Positions 7,480 to 15,487 of a DNA stretch of 25,256 bases are shown here, piece after piece (position 1 is the first letter of the stretch; each line of letters begins with the position of its first letter). This stretch comes from Lachnospiraceae bacterium UBA3802 (GTDB lineage Bacteria > Bacillota > Clostridia > Lachnospirales > Lachnospiraceae). The stretch lies in the NCBI GenBank assembly GCA_002369155.1, contig DFEM01000035.1:1-25256 (forward strand), given 5' to 3'. The notes beneath the pieces are model-generated. The model was not told where the DNA came from and searched no databases. It saw only the letters and a list, made by a program, of their open reading frames with translations. The position numbers and the translations under genes are program-made.

Positions 7480-8220
7480 TTAATTGAGTTCTCTTTTTTT
7501 AAGCCCGATTAACGGTAATGAAAATGCAGGGATAATTACCAGACAGGATAAAACAATCATTACTCCGTATCCGGGATTGGTATAATCCAACGAAAACGGT
7601 GTCATGGAGAACCACTGTCCCAGAGAATGAATATTGTAAATGATCTTGCCGATTTTCAATGCAGTTTCATTTTCCATAAAATTCAAAATCGCATTTCCGA
7701 ACATGACCATATTAAAGCAGGCATTAAAGAGCATCATTGTAAGTATTGTGGAGAAAACAACCTTTTTTATTCTGAAAGCGATTGCATTGGTCACGGTCAC
7801 ATATGCCAGAAGCGATAAAAGGAATATTCCCAGAAGTTTCAAAAAATGTGAATTAAATCTTGCACCGCCGAGAACCCCTCCGAGTAAGTAAGCCGCATAC
7901 ATTATTATTACTGCACTGTACTGTGCAAACAAAGATGCGACATATATTTCAATCTGTGAGAAGCCTGAGATGATACGGTTTCTTATTATCCCGTCCTGGT
8001 ATTCGACGGAAACAAAAATTGTTGTAAAAAAACTGAAATAAAGAACCATAGCCGCGGATGCAAAGAACGTTCTGTCTTCGGGCGTACCCGCTTGTAAAAA
8101 ATCTATCGGAAATCTTCCGGATGCGATTGTGAAAGTAATTGCAAATGCAAGTATGCAACCTCCGATAAAGAGGAAGTTTTTGACAAGTCTTATCAAATTG
8201 CCTTTATATATGTTAAACAT
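7480..8220 (-). CDS. ABC-2-type transporter permease, second subunit
   Basis: 246 residues with about six membrane helices (approximately 14-33, 48-69, 86-112, 127-148, 153-178 and 217-240). After helix two it carries EYQDGIIRNRIISGFSQIEIY, a segment also found in the preceding permease (DFNNGTIRNK...SG), so the two are paralogous halves. This segment is characteristic of ABC-2 permeases of bacitracin/lantibiotic immunity-like exporters. It presumably pairs with the 8231-9001 permease and the ATPase at 8994-9911. Ribosome site AAGGAG lies just before the start. The substrate is unknown; peptide antibiotics are the usual guess for this architecture. Confidence 0.87.
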   Translation of the reverse strand: MFNIYKGNLIRLVKNFLFIGGCILAFAITFTIASGRFPIDFLQAGTPEDRTFFASAAMVLYFSFFTTIFVSVEYQDGIIRNRIISGFSQIEIYVASLFAQYSAVIIMYAAYLLGGVLGGARFNSHFLKLLGIFLLSLLAYVTVTNAIAFRIKKVVFSTILTMMLFNACFNMVMFGNAILNFMENETALKIGKIIYNIHSLGQWFSMTPFSLDYTNPGYGVMIVLSCLVIIPAFSLPLIGLKKRELN

Positions 8221-8230
8221 GTGCTACTCC

Positions 8231-9001
8231 TTATTTGATTTCTTTTTTGGAAAATATTATCAAACCGATTCCGATTGAAAGCGCCGTAAGAGCAATACTT
8301 CCTGTCAGATAACTTAAGAAATCCCAACGGGGATATCCTTCAAAGTGCATAAAAGGCATGAATCGGTCATAAGCCGTATATAACATAAGTTTGGCACCGG
8401 TCAGCGTGCATTTTCCGTTAAGCGGATACAGAGAGGTAGCAACTTCGGAACCCAGTAAATTTAAAAAGAAAGCAACTACAAATCCCGCAAAATACGATAT
8501 TTTTGTTCCTCCAAACATAAGCACAATCGTTGTAACGAAAGCTCCGACTGCGGCTGCGGTGACTATAAGCATTAAGAAATTGTCTGACAATTCTGCAAGA
8601 TTGAAAGTCATAAAACCTTCGGAAAAAATAATCGAAAGCAGTGCTTCAAAAAGTGTTACGATGACGGTCATGATTATTGAAGCAATCATTCCCGAAAATA
8701 CGGAGGATAAGAAAATTTCGCTTTTCCTCAAACCGCTTACGAGTTTGTTACGGATTGTTCCGTTGTTAAAATCGGGTGTAAAGAGCATTACGGCAAGTGC
8801 GGTAATAAAGAATATCGCGATATCGTTGTAAGCGCTTAATATGTCTTCGCCGGATAAAAAACTGCCTTCGTTTACTAAAGACATAATGATTTTAAGGATA
8901 ACGACAAAAGCAAGCGCGTAACCCATTGCAGCACCGATACATATTTTTAAACTTATATGTTTGAGAAGAAATCTCAAATCCGAATAAAGAACTCTAAGCA
9001 T
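8231..9001 (-). CDS. ABC-2-type transporter permease, first subunit
   Basis: 256 residues with about six membrane helices, starting with a helix near residues 20-42. The cytoplasmic stretch PDFNNGTIRNKLVSGLRKSE after helix two resembles the one in the next gene and is typical of ABC-2 exporter permeases linked to two-component systems. The start codon lies inside the 3' end of the ATPase gene (8-base overlap), and its GGGGGAG ribosome site is within the ATPase coding sequence, so translation is likely coupled. It forms the membrane part of a heteromeric exporter with the following permease. Confidence 0.87.
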   Translation of the reverse strand: MLRVLYSDLRFLLKHISLKICIGAAMGYALAFVVILKIIMSLVNEGSFLSGEDILSAYNDIAIFFITALAVMLFTPDFNNGTIRNKLVSGLRKSEIFLSSVFSGMIASIIMTVIVTLFEALLSIIFSEGFMTFNLAELSDNFLMLIVTAAAVGAFVTTIVLMFGGTKISYFAGFVVAFFLNLLGSEVATSLYPLNGKCTLTGAKLMLYTAYDRFMPFMHFEGYPRWDFLSYLTGSIALTALSIGIGLIIFSKKEIK

Positions 9002-9911
9002 TGTTTTCTCCCCCTAACAAAGACAGGTAATATGCTTCAAGACTTTCCTCATGTTCGCCCATTGTGTAAATGGTGCTGTTTTCTTCGGCGAAAGATTCTG
9101 CGAGGTCGGAGAAAGGAATTTCAACATCATATATTTCTGCGTTGTGCTCGTCGAATATTTTGTACTCGATATTTCTTTCTTCCATGATTTTGGCAAGTAT
9201 TTTGGTATCATCCACAGTTATTCTGACGGACTTTCTGCATTCCGCGTGAAGTTCTTCTGCGCTCATCTGGCGAACGATGTGGCCTTTATCGATGAATCCG
9301 TAATGTGTTGCAATACGTGAAAGTTCATCGAGGATGTGACTCGAAATAAGGAATGTAATATTTTTTTCGCGGTTCAATCTTATGATTAATTCTCTGATTT
9401 CAATGATACCCTGAGGATCGAGACCGTTTGTCGGTTCATCGAGGATGATGAAATCGGGATTGCCGCAAAGAGCCATTGCAAGGCCGAGACGCTGCTTCAT
9501 GCCGAGTGAAAAATTACGGGCTTTCTTTTTGCCGGTATTTGAAAGACCCACGAGATTAAGGAGTTCTTCTATTCCGTTAAAATCGGGAAGTCCGAGAAGG
9601 AGGTATTGCTGGATAAGATTGTCCCTTGCGGACATGTCTTTATAGATTGCAGGAGTTTCGACAACTGCACCGAGTCTTCTTCTTTCTTTGTATATTTCTT
9701 TATCGTTAAAGGATTTGCCCATAAGTGTAAAAGAGCCGGAAGTGGGCTGCTGAAGGCCGCAAAGAATTCGGATTAAGGTTGTTTTGCCTGCTCCGTTTTT
9801 TCCGACAAATCCGTAAATGGAACCTTTTGGGATTTCAATATTCAGATTGTCAAGGGCACTGAATTTACCGTATTTCTTGCATAGATTCTCGCTTTTAAAA
9901 ACTGTTTCCAT
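8994..9911 (-). CDS. ABC transporter ATP-binding protein (BcrA-like)
   Basis: 305 residues. The nucleotide-binding domain shows the Walker A GKNGAGKTT (37-45), a Q-loop region around VVETPAIYKDMSARDNL, signature FSLGMKQR (134-141), Walker B FIILDEP (154-160) with PTNGLDPQG, and the H-loop in LISSHILDELSR. A C-terminal 80-residue extension after the core fits the BcrA type of ATPase used by bacitracin and lantibiotic exporters. It drives the two permeases encoded next. It is preceded by a 152-base gap that holds a tandem-repeat operator candidate, so it may be the first gene of an inducible transcript within the larger operon. The ribosome site is AAAGGCG. Substrate is not known. Confidence 0.93.
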   Translation of the reverse strand: METVFKSENLCKKYGKFSALDNLNIEIPKGSIYGFVGKNGAGKTTLIRILCGLQQPTSGSFTLMGKSFNDKEIYKERRRLGAVVETPAIYKDMSARDNLIQQYLLLGLPDFNGIEELLNLVGLSNTGKKKARNFSLGMKQRLGLAMALCGNPDFIILDEPTNGLDPQGIIEIRELIIRLNREKNITFLISSHILDELSRIATHYGFIDKGHIVRQMSAEELHAECRKSVRITVDDTKILAKIMEERNIEYKIFDEHNAEIYDVEIPFSDLAESFAEENSTIYTMGEHEESLEAYYLSLLGGENNA

Positions 9912-9948
9912 TATTTTTCGCCTTTCTGCTTTTTTATGCTGAAAGAAT

Positions 9949-10007
9949 ATTATCTTATCGAAGTCAAGAAAGCGAACAAAAAAAAGTCAAGAAATCGTCA
10001 AGATTTC
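9949..10007 (-). promoter_or_regulatory. Candidate response-regulator operator and promoter before the ABC genes
   Basis: On the minus strand three TCTTGAC copies occur (plus-strand GTCAAGA at 9963, 9986 and 9997). The two upstream copies are exactly 11 bp apart, and the third 23 bp further. TTGAC-N6-TTGAC has the one-turn spacing of sites for OmpR-family regulators such as SpaR. A GATAAT -10 candidate (9954-9949) follows, and the region 17 bp before it (GTTCGC) is a poor -35, as in activator-dependent promoters. Alternative view: the palindrome at 9991-10007 (6-bp arms GAAATC/GATTTC) followed 5 bases later by eight T on the minus strand could be a weak terminator after the regulator gene. 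Both may hold. Confidence 0.5.
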
Positions 10008-10063
10008 CGACTTTTGTTTTCGCGTTTAATGACGCAGGGGATTGCGCCGATTTGATTCCGTCC

Positions 10064-10744
10064 TTATGAGAATTTAAATCCAATTCCGTAGACAGCTTCA
10101 ATATGATCCACACCATCCACGGCTTCGAGTTTTTTACGGATATTGCTTATATGTTGTTTTAACGACCTCTCCGTGCAGTCCGGAGTGCTGTCGGCGATTC
10201 TGTCTAGGATAGTGCTTCTTCCGACGGGGCGGCCGGAATTAAGCATTAAGATATTCAGAATTGCAGCTTCTGTTCTTGTAAGAGAAACTTCTGTATCGCC
10301 GATTGAAACGATGTAAAGGCTGTTGTTAAGGACGATGTTTCCTGCTTTAATGCAGTCATCTTTTATTTCCGAAGAATTACTGCCTGTAATTGATGATAAT
10401 CTTATAAGTGCTGCGATACGAGCCATAAGTTCCGATATGACAAAGGGCTTGGTGATATAGTCGCTTGCGCCTTCGTAAAGAAGTTTGACTTTATGATCGA
10501 TATCGGTTTTTGCGCTGACGATTATGACCGGGATTCCCTTCAATTTAGGAAGAACTTCCTCTCCTGAGAGACCGGGAAGCATCAAATCAAGAAGCGCAAG
10601 GTCGGGACGTTTTTTCTCGAGTACCATCAACGCCTCAGTGCCCGAATATGCGCGAAGAACGCCGTAGCCCTCTTTTTTGAGAGCTTCATTAAGCATATTG
10701 CCTATGTTTTCATCGTCATCTATAATGAGAATAGTGTGATTCAT
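10064..10744 (-). CDS. OmpR-family response regulator
   Basis: 226 residues: an N-terminal receiver domain followed by a winged-helix DNA-binding domain. Receiver residues are complete: acidic pair Asp10/Asp11 in LIIDDDENI, phosphoacceptor Asp53 in LALLDLMLPG, Ser77 in VIIVSAK, and Lys99 in DYITKPF. The C-terminal domain contains SLTRTEAAILNILMLN and ERSLKQHISNIRKKL, the recognition-helix region, ending in YGIGFKFS. It is the first gene of the minus-strand operon and is presumably phosphorylated by the kinase at 5279-6157. A likely target is the TTGAC repeat just downstream of its own stop, before the ABC genes. It faces a divergent zinc-ribbon gene. Confidence 0.93.
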   Translation of the reverse strand: MNHTILIIDDDENIGNMLNEALKKEGYGVLRAYSGTEALMVLEKKRPDLALLDLMLPGLSGEEVLPKLKGIPVIIVSAKTDIDHKVKLLYEGASDYITKPFVISELMARIAALIRLSSITGSNSSEIKDDCIKAGNIVLNNSLYIVSIGDTEVSLTRTEAAILNILMLNSGRPVGRSTILDRIADSTPDCTERSLKQHISNIRKKLEAVDGVDHIEAVYGIGFKFS

Positions 10745-10782
10745 TTGTTATATATCCCGTGTTAATCCTTATTTGTCGAATC

Positions 10783-10791
10783 ATTATAGCA
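10783..10791 (-). promoter_or_regulatory. Extended -10 promoter for the response regulator operon
   Basis: On the minus strand the sequence reads TGCTATAAT, a consensus -10 with the TG extension. The hexamer 17 bp upstream (TTTAAT) is only a partial -35 match, which an extended -10 can tolerate. It lies about 40 bases before the regulator's ATG. Confidence 0.6.
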
Positions 10792-10810
10792 TAGAAAAGC
10801 CATACATTAA

Positions 10811-10837
10811 AAGACAAATTCATACAGGCAATATAAT
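10811..10837 (+). promoter_or_regulatory. Candidate promoter for the zinc-ribbon gene
   Basis: TATAAT at 10832-10837 lies about 40 bases before the ATG at 10876. The best -35 candidate, AAGACA at 10811-10816, is weak and its 15-bp spacing is short. It faces away from the response-regulator promoter, so the two units share a compact divergent control region. Confidence 0.4.
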
Positions 10838-10875
10838 ATTTGAACGTTGTTTTGTGTAAAAGAAGGGAGAATATC

Positions 10876-12150
10876 ATGGCCAATATCCAACAGCAATTTT
10901 TATCCGAACTCTCGGATGCTTTGAGCACGGACAGAAAGCTTTCCTGCTGTGACAGGGAAGTACAAAATTATGTCGATATTCAAAAGGACCGTCTTAAAAA
11001 GAAAGGTCTTTTGCTTGATTATGAGTTTACTCCCAGAGGCCATAATCCCGAAGGAAGAGAAATGGGCCGCGAAGCAAAGGATGAGCATTACATTGCGAAA
11101 ATGTGGACCAGCACTACAAAGTATACACGCCTTCTTCAAAAAAACGGCAAAAGAATAAACAAAAAGAAAATGAATGCAAATGTCTGGTCCGTTGTAATTA
11201 ACTACCTGAACGGTCAGAACATGGGAGATGAAATATACACCTGTCCAAGCTGCGGTAATCCCGAGAAAATCAAAGCACTTACGGAAGGTTGTCCTTTCTG
11301 CGGTACTTCTTTTAAGATGGATGAGCTTTATCCGAAAGTAACCGCTTACAATATAGTTGAGGATTATTCAAAAGAAAAAAAGGAAATGCTTAGATTCTAT
11401 TTGATCGTTTCCGCAATAACATTTGGAGTTTTGCTTGTCCTTGTGCCCGGTTTGGCTCTGATTTTCGGTGGTTTGGGAGCCGTTGTAATGTTGATGCTCA
11501 AAGGCGATCCCCAAGCGATTATGCAGATGCTTATGCTTCCGTTATCGGCAGTGGCATATGGAATTTTTACAGCTCCTTTTATGAGTTTATTCATCGGCGG
11601 AATGATTCTTTTTGGCAAACTTTTAATAGGTGCCGCAAAATCCGCTCCGCTTTTGGCCACATTTGCATCGCATAAAACATTTGAAGATGAACTTCAAAAA
11701 TACGGCCATGATTATATGAAAGAATATTTCATGAGTCAGACCGTTGCCAAGATGAAGTCGGCAATTTACAGCGAAGATGCAAGAGATCTTCCTTTCTATG
11801 AAGGTCCTGCTTTAGCATCGGAGATGAAGGATATCGTTGATGTATTTTTCAGGGGTGCGATGGACTTTAAATCGGTTGAAGTAAAAAATGATATTGCCTA
11901 TGTATCGGCGGATGTATATACCGAGGTCTTGAGAGAAGAAAACGGAAAAGCAAGAGAAAACGAGAGAATATTCCGCATCAACATGAGAAAAAATCTTTCC
12001 AAGAAAACCGATATTTCATTCTCCATTTCCAAATTCATGTGTCCGACCTGCGGTACAAGTTTTAACGCATACAAACATAAAAATTGTCCCGCATGCGGCA
12101 ATGCATATAAAATGGAAGATGCCGACTGGGTTATCGATGCCATAAAATGA
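10876..12150 (+). CDS. Zinc-ribbon membrane protein with Tim44-like domain
   Basis: 424 residues from the ATG at 10876, chosen over the in-frame ATG at 10840 because AAGGGAGA precedes it at good spacing. Layout: a soluble basic region (1-120); a four-Cys zinc ribbon (Cys123, Cys126, Cys139, Cys142); two hydrophobic stretches at about 173-205 and 215-255, predicted to form a membrane hairpin; a domain at about 275-370 (FMSQTVAKMKSAIYSED ... FRINMRK) that resembles the Tim44-like fold; and a second ribbon (Cys389, Cys392, Cys404, Cys407). With both ends predicted in the cytoplasm, the ribbons and the Tim44-like part would face inside. Tim44-like domains occur in mitochondrial import and in uncharacterised bacterial proteins. 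Function is unknown. The Tim44 assignment is by resemblance and moderate in certainty. Confidence 0.75.
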   Translation: MANIQQQFLSELSDALSTDRKLSCCDREVQNYVDIQKDRLKKKGLLLDYEFTPRGHNPEGREMGREAKDEHYIAKMWTSTTKYTRLLQKNGKRINKKKMNANVWSVVINYLNGQNMGDEIYTCPSCGNPEKIKALTEGCPFCGTSFKMDELYPKVTAYNIVEDYSKEKKEMLRFYLIVSAITFGVLLVLVPGLALIFGGLGAVVMLMLKGDPQAIMQMLMLPLSAVAYGIFTAPFMSLFIGGMILFGKLLIGAAKSAPLLATFASHKTFEDELQKYGHDYMKEYFMSQTVAKMKSAIYSEDARDLPFYEGPALASEMKDIVDVFFRGAMDFKSVEVKNDIAYVSADVYTEVLREENGKARENERIFRINMRKNLSKKTDISFSISKFMCPTCGTSFNAYKHKNCPACGNAYKMEDADWVIDAIK

Positions 12151-12163
12151 AAAGAGAAACACA

Positions 12164-13648
12164 ATGAAAAGAATTAAGGTTCAGATTAATAAGGGCGAGA
12201 GAGAATATGACGTATATGCGCTTTTGACATCTTTCTTCCCGGGTGTTGAAGTTGTTACGGCAGCAGACGCCGAAGGAGAATTTGAAGGTCTGTTCGAAAT
12301 AAAAGAAGACGGCTCGAATGTAAAGATTTCTCTTTGCTTTGAAGACATTAAAAAATCAAAAGATTTTGAAATAAAGTCTGCAGAAAAAGATGCGGCAAAA
12401 AAAGAATTCGGACTCGCTTTATATGATTTCCTATCGGAATGCACAGGAAAAGAACTTCCCTGGGGCAACCTGACAGGTATTCGTCCGACAAAATTAATTC
12501 GTACAATGCTTGAAGAGGAGATTGCGCTTGATCTGAACGGCACCAATGCAAATGAGTCTGACTTTGTTATAGAAAAAATAAAGGAACGCGCATATGCCGA
12601 ACGCCGTCTTCGCGGAGAGAAACTCGAACTCGGAATTGACATCGCAAAGCGCGAGATAGATATTATGTCGAGACTTCACGAGACAGATGGATACAGCGTA
12701 TATGTCGGTATTCCTTTCTGCCCTTCGACATGTCTTTACTGTTCGTTTACATCAAATCCCGTTTTTAAATACAAAGATAAAATAGGTGATTATCTTAAAG
12801 CATTAAAGAAAGAACTCGAATGGACTGCGTCCAATTTATCGGACAGGTACCTTGATACAATATATATAGGAGGCGGCACACCCACCACTTTAAGTCACGA
12901 ACAGCTGGACGAACTTTTAGGATACATTACTTCCATTCTTCCTTTTGAACATGTAAGGGAATTTACGATCGAAGCCGGCAGAGCGGACAGCATAACCAAA
13001 GAGAAACTCGAAGTCATAAGGAAATACCCTATTAACAGAATTTCGGTCAATCCTCAGACCATGAGCGATAAGACTCTTAAATTAATCGGAAGAAATCACA
13101 GCGTCGGGCAGTTCGTTGAAGCTTTTAAACTGGCCAGAGAGATGGGCTTTGAGAATATTAATACGGATATTATCATCGGCCTTCCGGGTGAGACTGTCGA
13201 AGACGTAAAGCATACAATGGATGAGCTTGTTAAGCTCGCACCGGACTCACTTACGGTTCATTCTCTTGCGATTAAGAGAGCATCGAGACTTAAGAGATGG
13301 ATGGAAGAAAATGAACTCGAGATCACGATGGATTACGATGAGGCAATGAGAATCTGTGCGGAAGGCGCAAAGAAAATAGGACTGAATCCATATTACCTTT
13401 ATCGCCAGAAGCAGATGGCCGGAAACCTTGAAAACACCGGATATTCGACACCCGGCAAAGAAGGACTTTACAACATTCTTATCATGGAAGAGATCCAATC
13501 GATTGTCGCAATCGGCGCCGGAAGCGTATCAAAATGCGTGTATCCTGACGGCAGGATAGAACGCTGCGACAATGTTAAAGACATTGATTTGTATCTTTCA
13601 CAGATTGATGAAATGATTGAAAGGAAAAGTAAACTGTTCTGCCAATAA
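12164..13648 (+). CDS. hemZ: Coproporphyrinogen dehydrogenase-like radical SAM protein HemZ
   Basis: 494 residues. An N-terminal region of about 175 residues, with GNLTGIRPTKL, is characteristic of HemZ. The radical SAM core starts with VYVGIPFCPSTCLYCSF, in which Cys186, Cys190 and Cys193 (CX3CX2C) bind the 4Fe-4S cluster. GGGTPTTL and TIEAGRADSITKEKL follow. HemN proper has a fourth cysteine (CX3CX2CXC); here that place is Ser-Phe, as in HemZ and HemW. Proposed role is anaerobic oxidation of coproporphyrinogen III or heme handling, but HemZ activity is less secure than HemN, and no other heme gene is in the window. The ribosome site is weak and the gap to the preceding gene is 13 bases, so co-transcription is likely. 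Confidence 0.88.
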   Translation: MKRIKVQINKGEREYDVYALLTSFFPGVEVVTAADAEGEFEGLFEIKEDGSNVKISLCFEDIKKSKDFEIKSAEKDAAKKEFGLALYDFLSECTGKELPWGNLTGIRPTKLIRTMLEEEIALDLNGTNANESDFVIEKIKERAYAERRLRGEKLELGIDIAKREIDIMSRLHETDGYSVYVGIPFCPSTCLYCSFTSNPVFKYKDKIGDYLKALKKELEWTASNLSDRYLDTIYIGGGTPTTLSHEQLDELLGYITSILPFEHVREFTIEAGRADSITKEKLEVIRKYPINRISVNPQTMSDKTLKLIGRNHSVGQFVEAFKLAREMGFENINTDIIIGLPGETVEDVKHTMDELVKLAPDSLTVHSLAIKRASRLKRWMEENELEITMDYDEAMRICAEGAKKIGLNPYYLYRQKQMAGNLENTGYSTPGKEGLYNILIMEEIQSIVAIGAGSVSKCVYPDGRIERCDNVKDIDLYLSQIDEMIERKSKLFCQ

Positions 13649-13664
13649 ATGGAAGGGGTGCCGT

Positions 13665-14168
13665 GTGTATAAGGATATAATTCGAAAAATCAATACAGGA
13701 TTGCTGAACGGATTCCAGTTGTTTATCAATCTTTCAATCCTGGGAACCGCGATTGGTTATTCTGTTTATACTTTTTTTGATTTGTGCTGGCCGGACATAC
13801 TTGAAGATCCCAAAGAAGTACTGTTTGGACTTTTTTTGGTAACTGTTTTTTTTCTTGGACTGATTTTGTATATTATCGCGGTAATTCTCATTGAGAGTGT
13901 ATTATCCGTAGGATTAGCTTTGACGTTGATCTTATTGTTTAAATCCAAAAAAAGAGTAACGCGTCTTATATTTGCAATAATAGACACTGTTATCTTGCTT
14001 ATAAGCTGCGCATCAGCTGTATTTGCAGGGATATTTATTTGGAATTTGGCTGATTATCAAATTCTTATTATTTTGGTTTTTGTAGCTGAAGGAATAGCAT
14101 TCCCTTGGTGCCTGGCAGTACTTGCAATGCATATTGCGAAATTTGTCACTACAAAAAAAGAATCATAA
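13665..14168 (+). CDS. Small multi-pass membrane protein, unknown function
   Basis: The open frame could begin at an ATG inside hemZ (13617), but the GTG at 13665 is better: GGAAGGGG lies 6 bases upstream and the start is then just after the hemZ stop. This gives 167 residues, mostly hydrophobic, with about four or five membrane segments (roughly 17-37, 52-93 as one or two, 101-127 and 131-158). Basic residues (RKINTG, KSKKRVTR, TTKKES) suggest cytoplasmic loops and a cytoplasmic C terminus. I recognise no family. The T-rich, less codon-biased sequence differs slightly from its neighbours, as is usual for membrane proteins. Confidence 0.65.
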   Translation: MYKDIIRKINTGLLNGFQLFINLSILGTAIGYSVYTFFDLCWPDILEDPKEVLFGLFLVTVFFLGLILYIIAVILIESVLSVGLALTLILLFKSKKRVTRLIFAIIDTVILLISCASAVFAGIFIWNLADYQILIILVFVAEGIAFPWCLAVLAMHIAKFVTTKKES

Positions 14169-14191
14169 AAATCGTGGCCTCTTGCCAAGGA

Positions 14192-14200
14192 TGATATAAT
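14192..14200 (+). promoter_or_regulatory. Extended -10 promoter for lysA
   Basis: TGATATAAT is an extended -10 located 34 bases before the lysA start codon. No good -35 is seen. A small inverted repeat (TGGC at 14175-14178 and GCCA at 14184-14187) covers the -35 position and could be an operator, but it is short and may be chance. Confidence 0.5.
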
Positions 14201-14234
14201 AGTTTAGTAAAAATATAAGAGACGGAGAAATAAT

Positions 14235-15485
14235 ATGAGATCGTACATTGAAGAAACCAACTTTTTTAAAGGTATCAATCCCGAAGAAATTGCTAAAAAA
14301 TACGGAACACCCGTATACGTATATAACGAAGAAAATATAAGAGAGCATATGAAAGCGGTTGCAAACGTTATTACAAAATATCCTTACCGTGCCAATTACT
14401 CGATGAAGGCAAACAGCAACTTGACAATCCTTAAGATGGCCCTCGAAGAAGGACTCAACGCAGATGCCATGTCGGAAGGCGAGATGAGACTTCTTATCAA
14501 AGCAGGATTTCCTTCGGACAGAATTTTCTTTGTTCCAAACAATGTAGACAAATCTGAACTTCAGTTTGCAATTGACAATAATATCATGGTCAGTCTCGAC
14601 AGCCTCGATCAGCTTGATTTGTTCGGGACATTAAATCCCGGCGGAAAATGTTCGGTCAGAATTAACCCCGGTGTAGGTGCAGGACATCACGAGAAGGTTG
14701 TAACAGCAGGCAAGAAGACTAAATTCGGTGTTGCAGAAGAAGATGTAGATAAGATTTTTGAAATAGCAAAGAAATACAATCTTACAATTGCTGAAATCAA
14801 TCAGCATGTTGGTTCACAGTATCTTGATCCCGAACCTTTCCTCCAGGCAGTTGAAAACTTCCTCAGAATCGCTGAGAAGTTTGACAGCCTCGAGTACATT
14901 GACTTTGGCGGCGGATACGGAATTCCTTATCATAAGCTTGATGATGAGGCAAAGTTTGATATGGCATCATTCACGGAAAGATTTACGGCACTCCTTGATG
15001 CTTATGCAGAAAAGCACAAAGACAATCTTCCTCTTTTCAAGAGTGAACCGGGAAGATACTGCGTGGCAGAAGGCGGTGTGATTTTAGGCAGAGTACATGC
15101 GACAAAACAGAATGCCGGAAAGAAATATGCCGGAACCGATATCGGAATGAATGTTCTTGCACGTCCCACACTTTATGATTCATATCATGAAATCGAGGTT
15201 CTTCATGACGGCAAAGCAGTAAGCAGAGATACACTTGAAGAAGTAAGCGTATCAGGTAATATCTGCGAATCCGGAGACTTGCTTTGTAAGGAAAGACCTC
15301 TGGCTCATATCGAAACAGGCGATCTTGTATGCGTGCTCGATGCAGGTGCTTACGGTTACTCCATGAGTTCGTCATACAATACACGTCCCCGTGCTGCAGA
15401 AGTTTTAATCACAAAGGACGGTCAGGACAAACTTATCAGAAGAAGAGAAACATACGACGATCTTTTTGCGCTTTTTGAGGTATAA
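14235..15485 (+). CDS. lysA: Diaminopimelate decarboxylase
   Basis: A PLP enzyme of fold type III, 416 residues. It converts meso-diaminopimelate to lysine, the last step of lysine synthesis. The PLP lysine is Lys58 in NYSMKANSN. Further signatures are HVGSQ (191-195), the phosphate-binding [20 protein letters not shown] (271-281), [12 protein letters not shown] (309-320) and the substrate-contacting CESGD (344-348) whose Cys crosses the dimer interface. A GACGGAGA ribosome site precedes the ATG. No other lysine gene is adjacent. deoC follows after two bases, so the two are co-translated or at least co-transcribed, although they have no shared pathway. Related decarboxylases acting on ornithine or carboxynorspermidine are less likely because CESGD and length fit LysA. 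Confidence 0.92.
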   Translation: MRSYIEETNFFKGINPEEIAKKYGTPVYVYNEENIREHMKAVANVITKYPYRANYSMKANSNLTILKMALEEGLNADAMSEGEMRLLIKAGFPSDRIFFVPNNVDKSELQFAIDNNIMVSLDSLDQLDLFGTLNPGGKCSVRINPGVGAGHHEKVVTAGKKTKFGVAEEDVDKIFEIAKKYNLTIAEINQHVGSQYLDPEPFLQAVENFLRIAEKFDSLEYIDFGGGYGIPYHKLDDEAKFDMASFTERFTALLDAYAEKHKDNLPLFKSEPGRYCVAEGGVILGRVHATKQNAGKKYAGTDIGMNVLARPTLYDSYHEIEVLHDGKAVSRDTLEEVSVSGNICESGDLLCKERPLAHIETGDLVCVLDAGAYGYSMSSSYNTRPRAAEVLITKDGQDKLIRRRETYDDLFALFEV

Positions 15486-15487
15486 AA

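Noticed and set aside
10033..10046. Short GC hairpin (CGCA/TGCG) after the response-regulator stop as terminator
   Set aside because: The 4-bp stem is followed on the minus strand by mixed sequence rather than a T-run.
10840..10875. Upstream ATG at 10840 as the start of the zinc-ribbon protein
   Set aside because: It has no ribosome site and lies within three bases of the predicted -10. The ATG at 10876 has AAGGGAGA at good spacing.
14175..14187. Small palindrome TGGC-N5-GCCA as terminator after the 167-residue membrane protein
   Set aside because: Only four base pairs and no T-run follow. It is kept only as a weak operator possibility.
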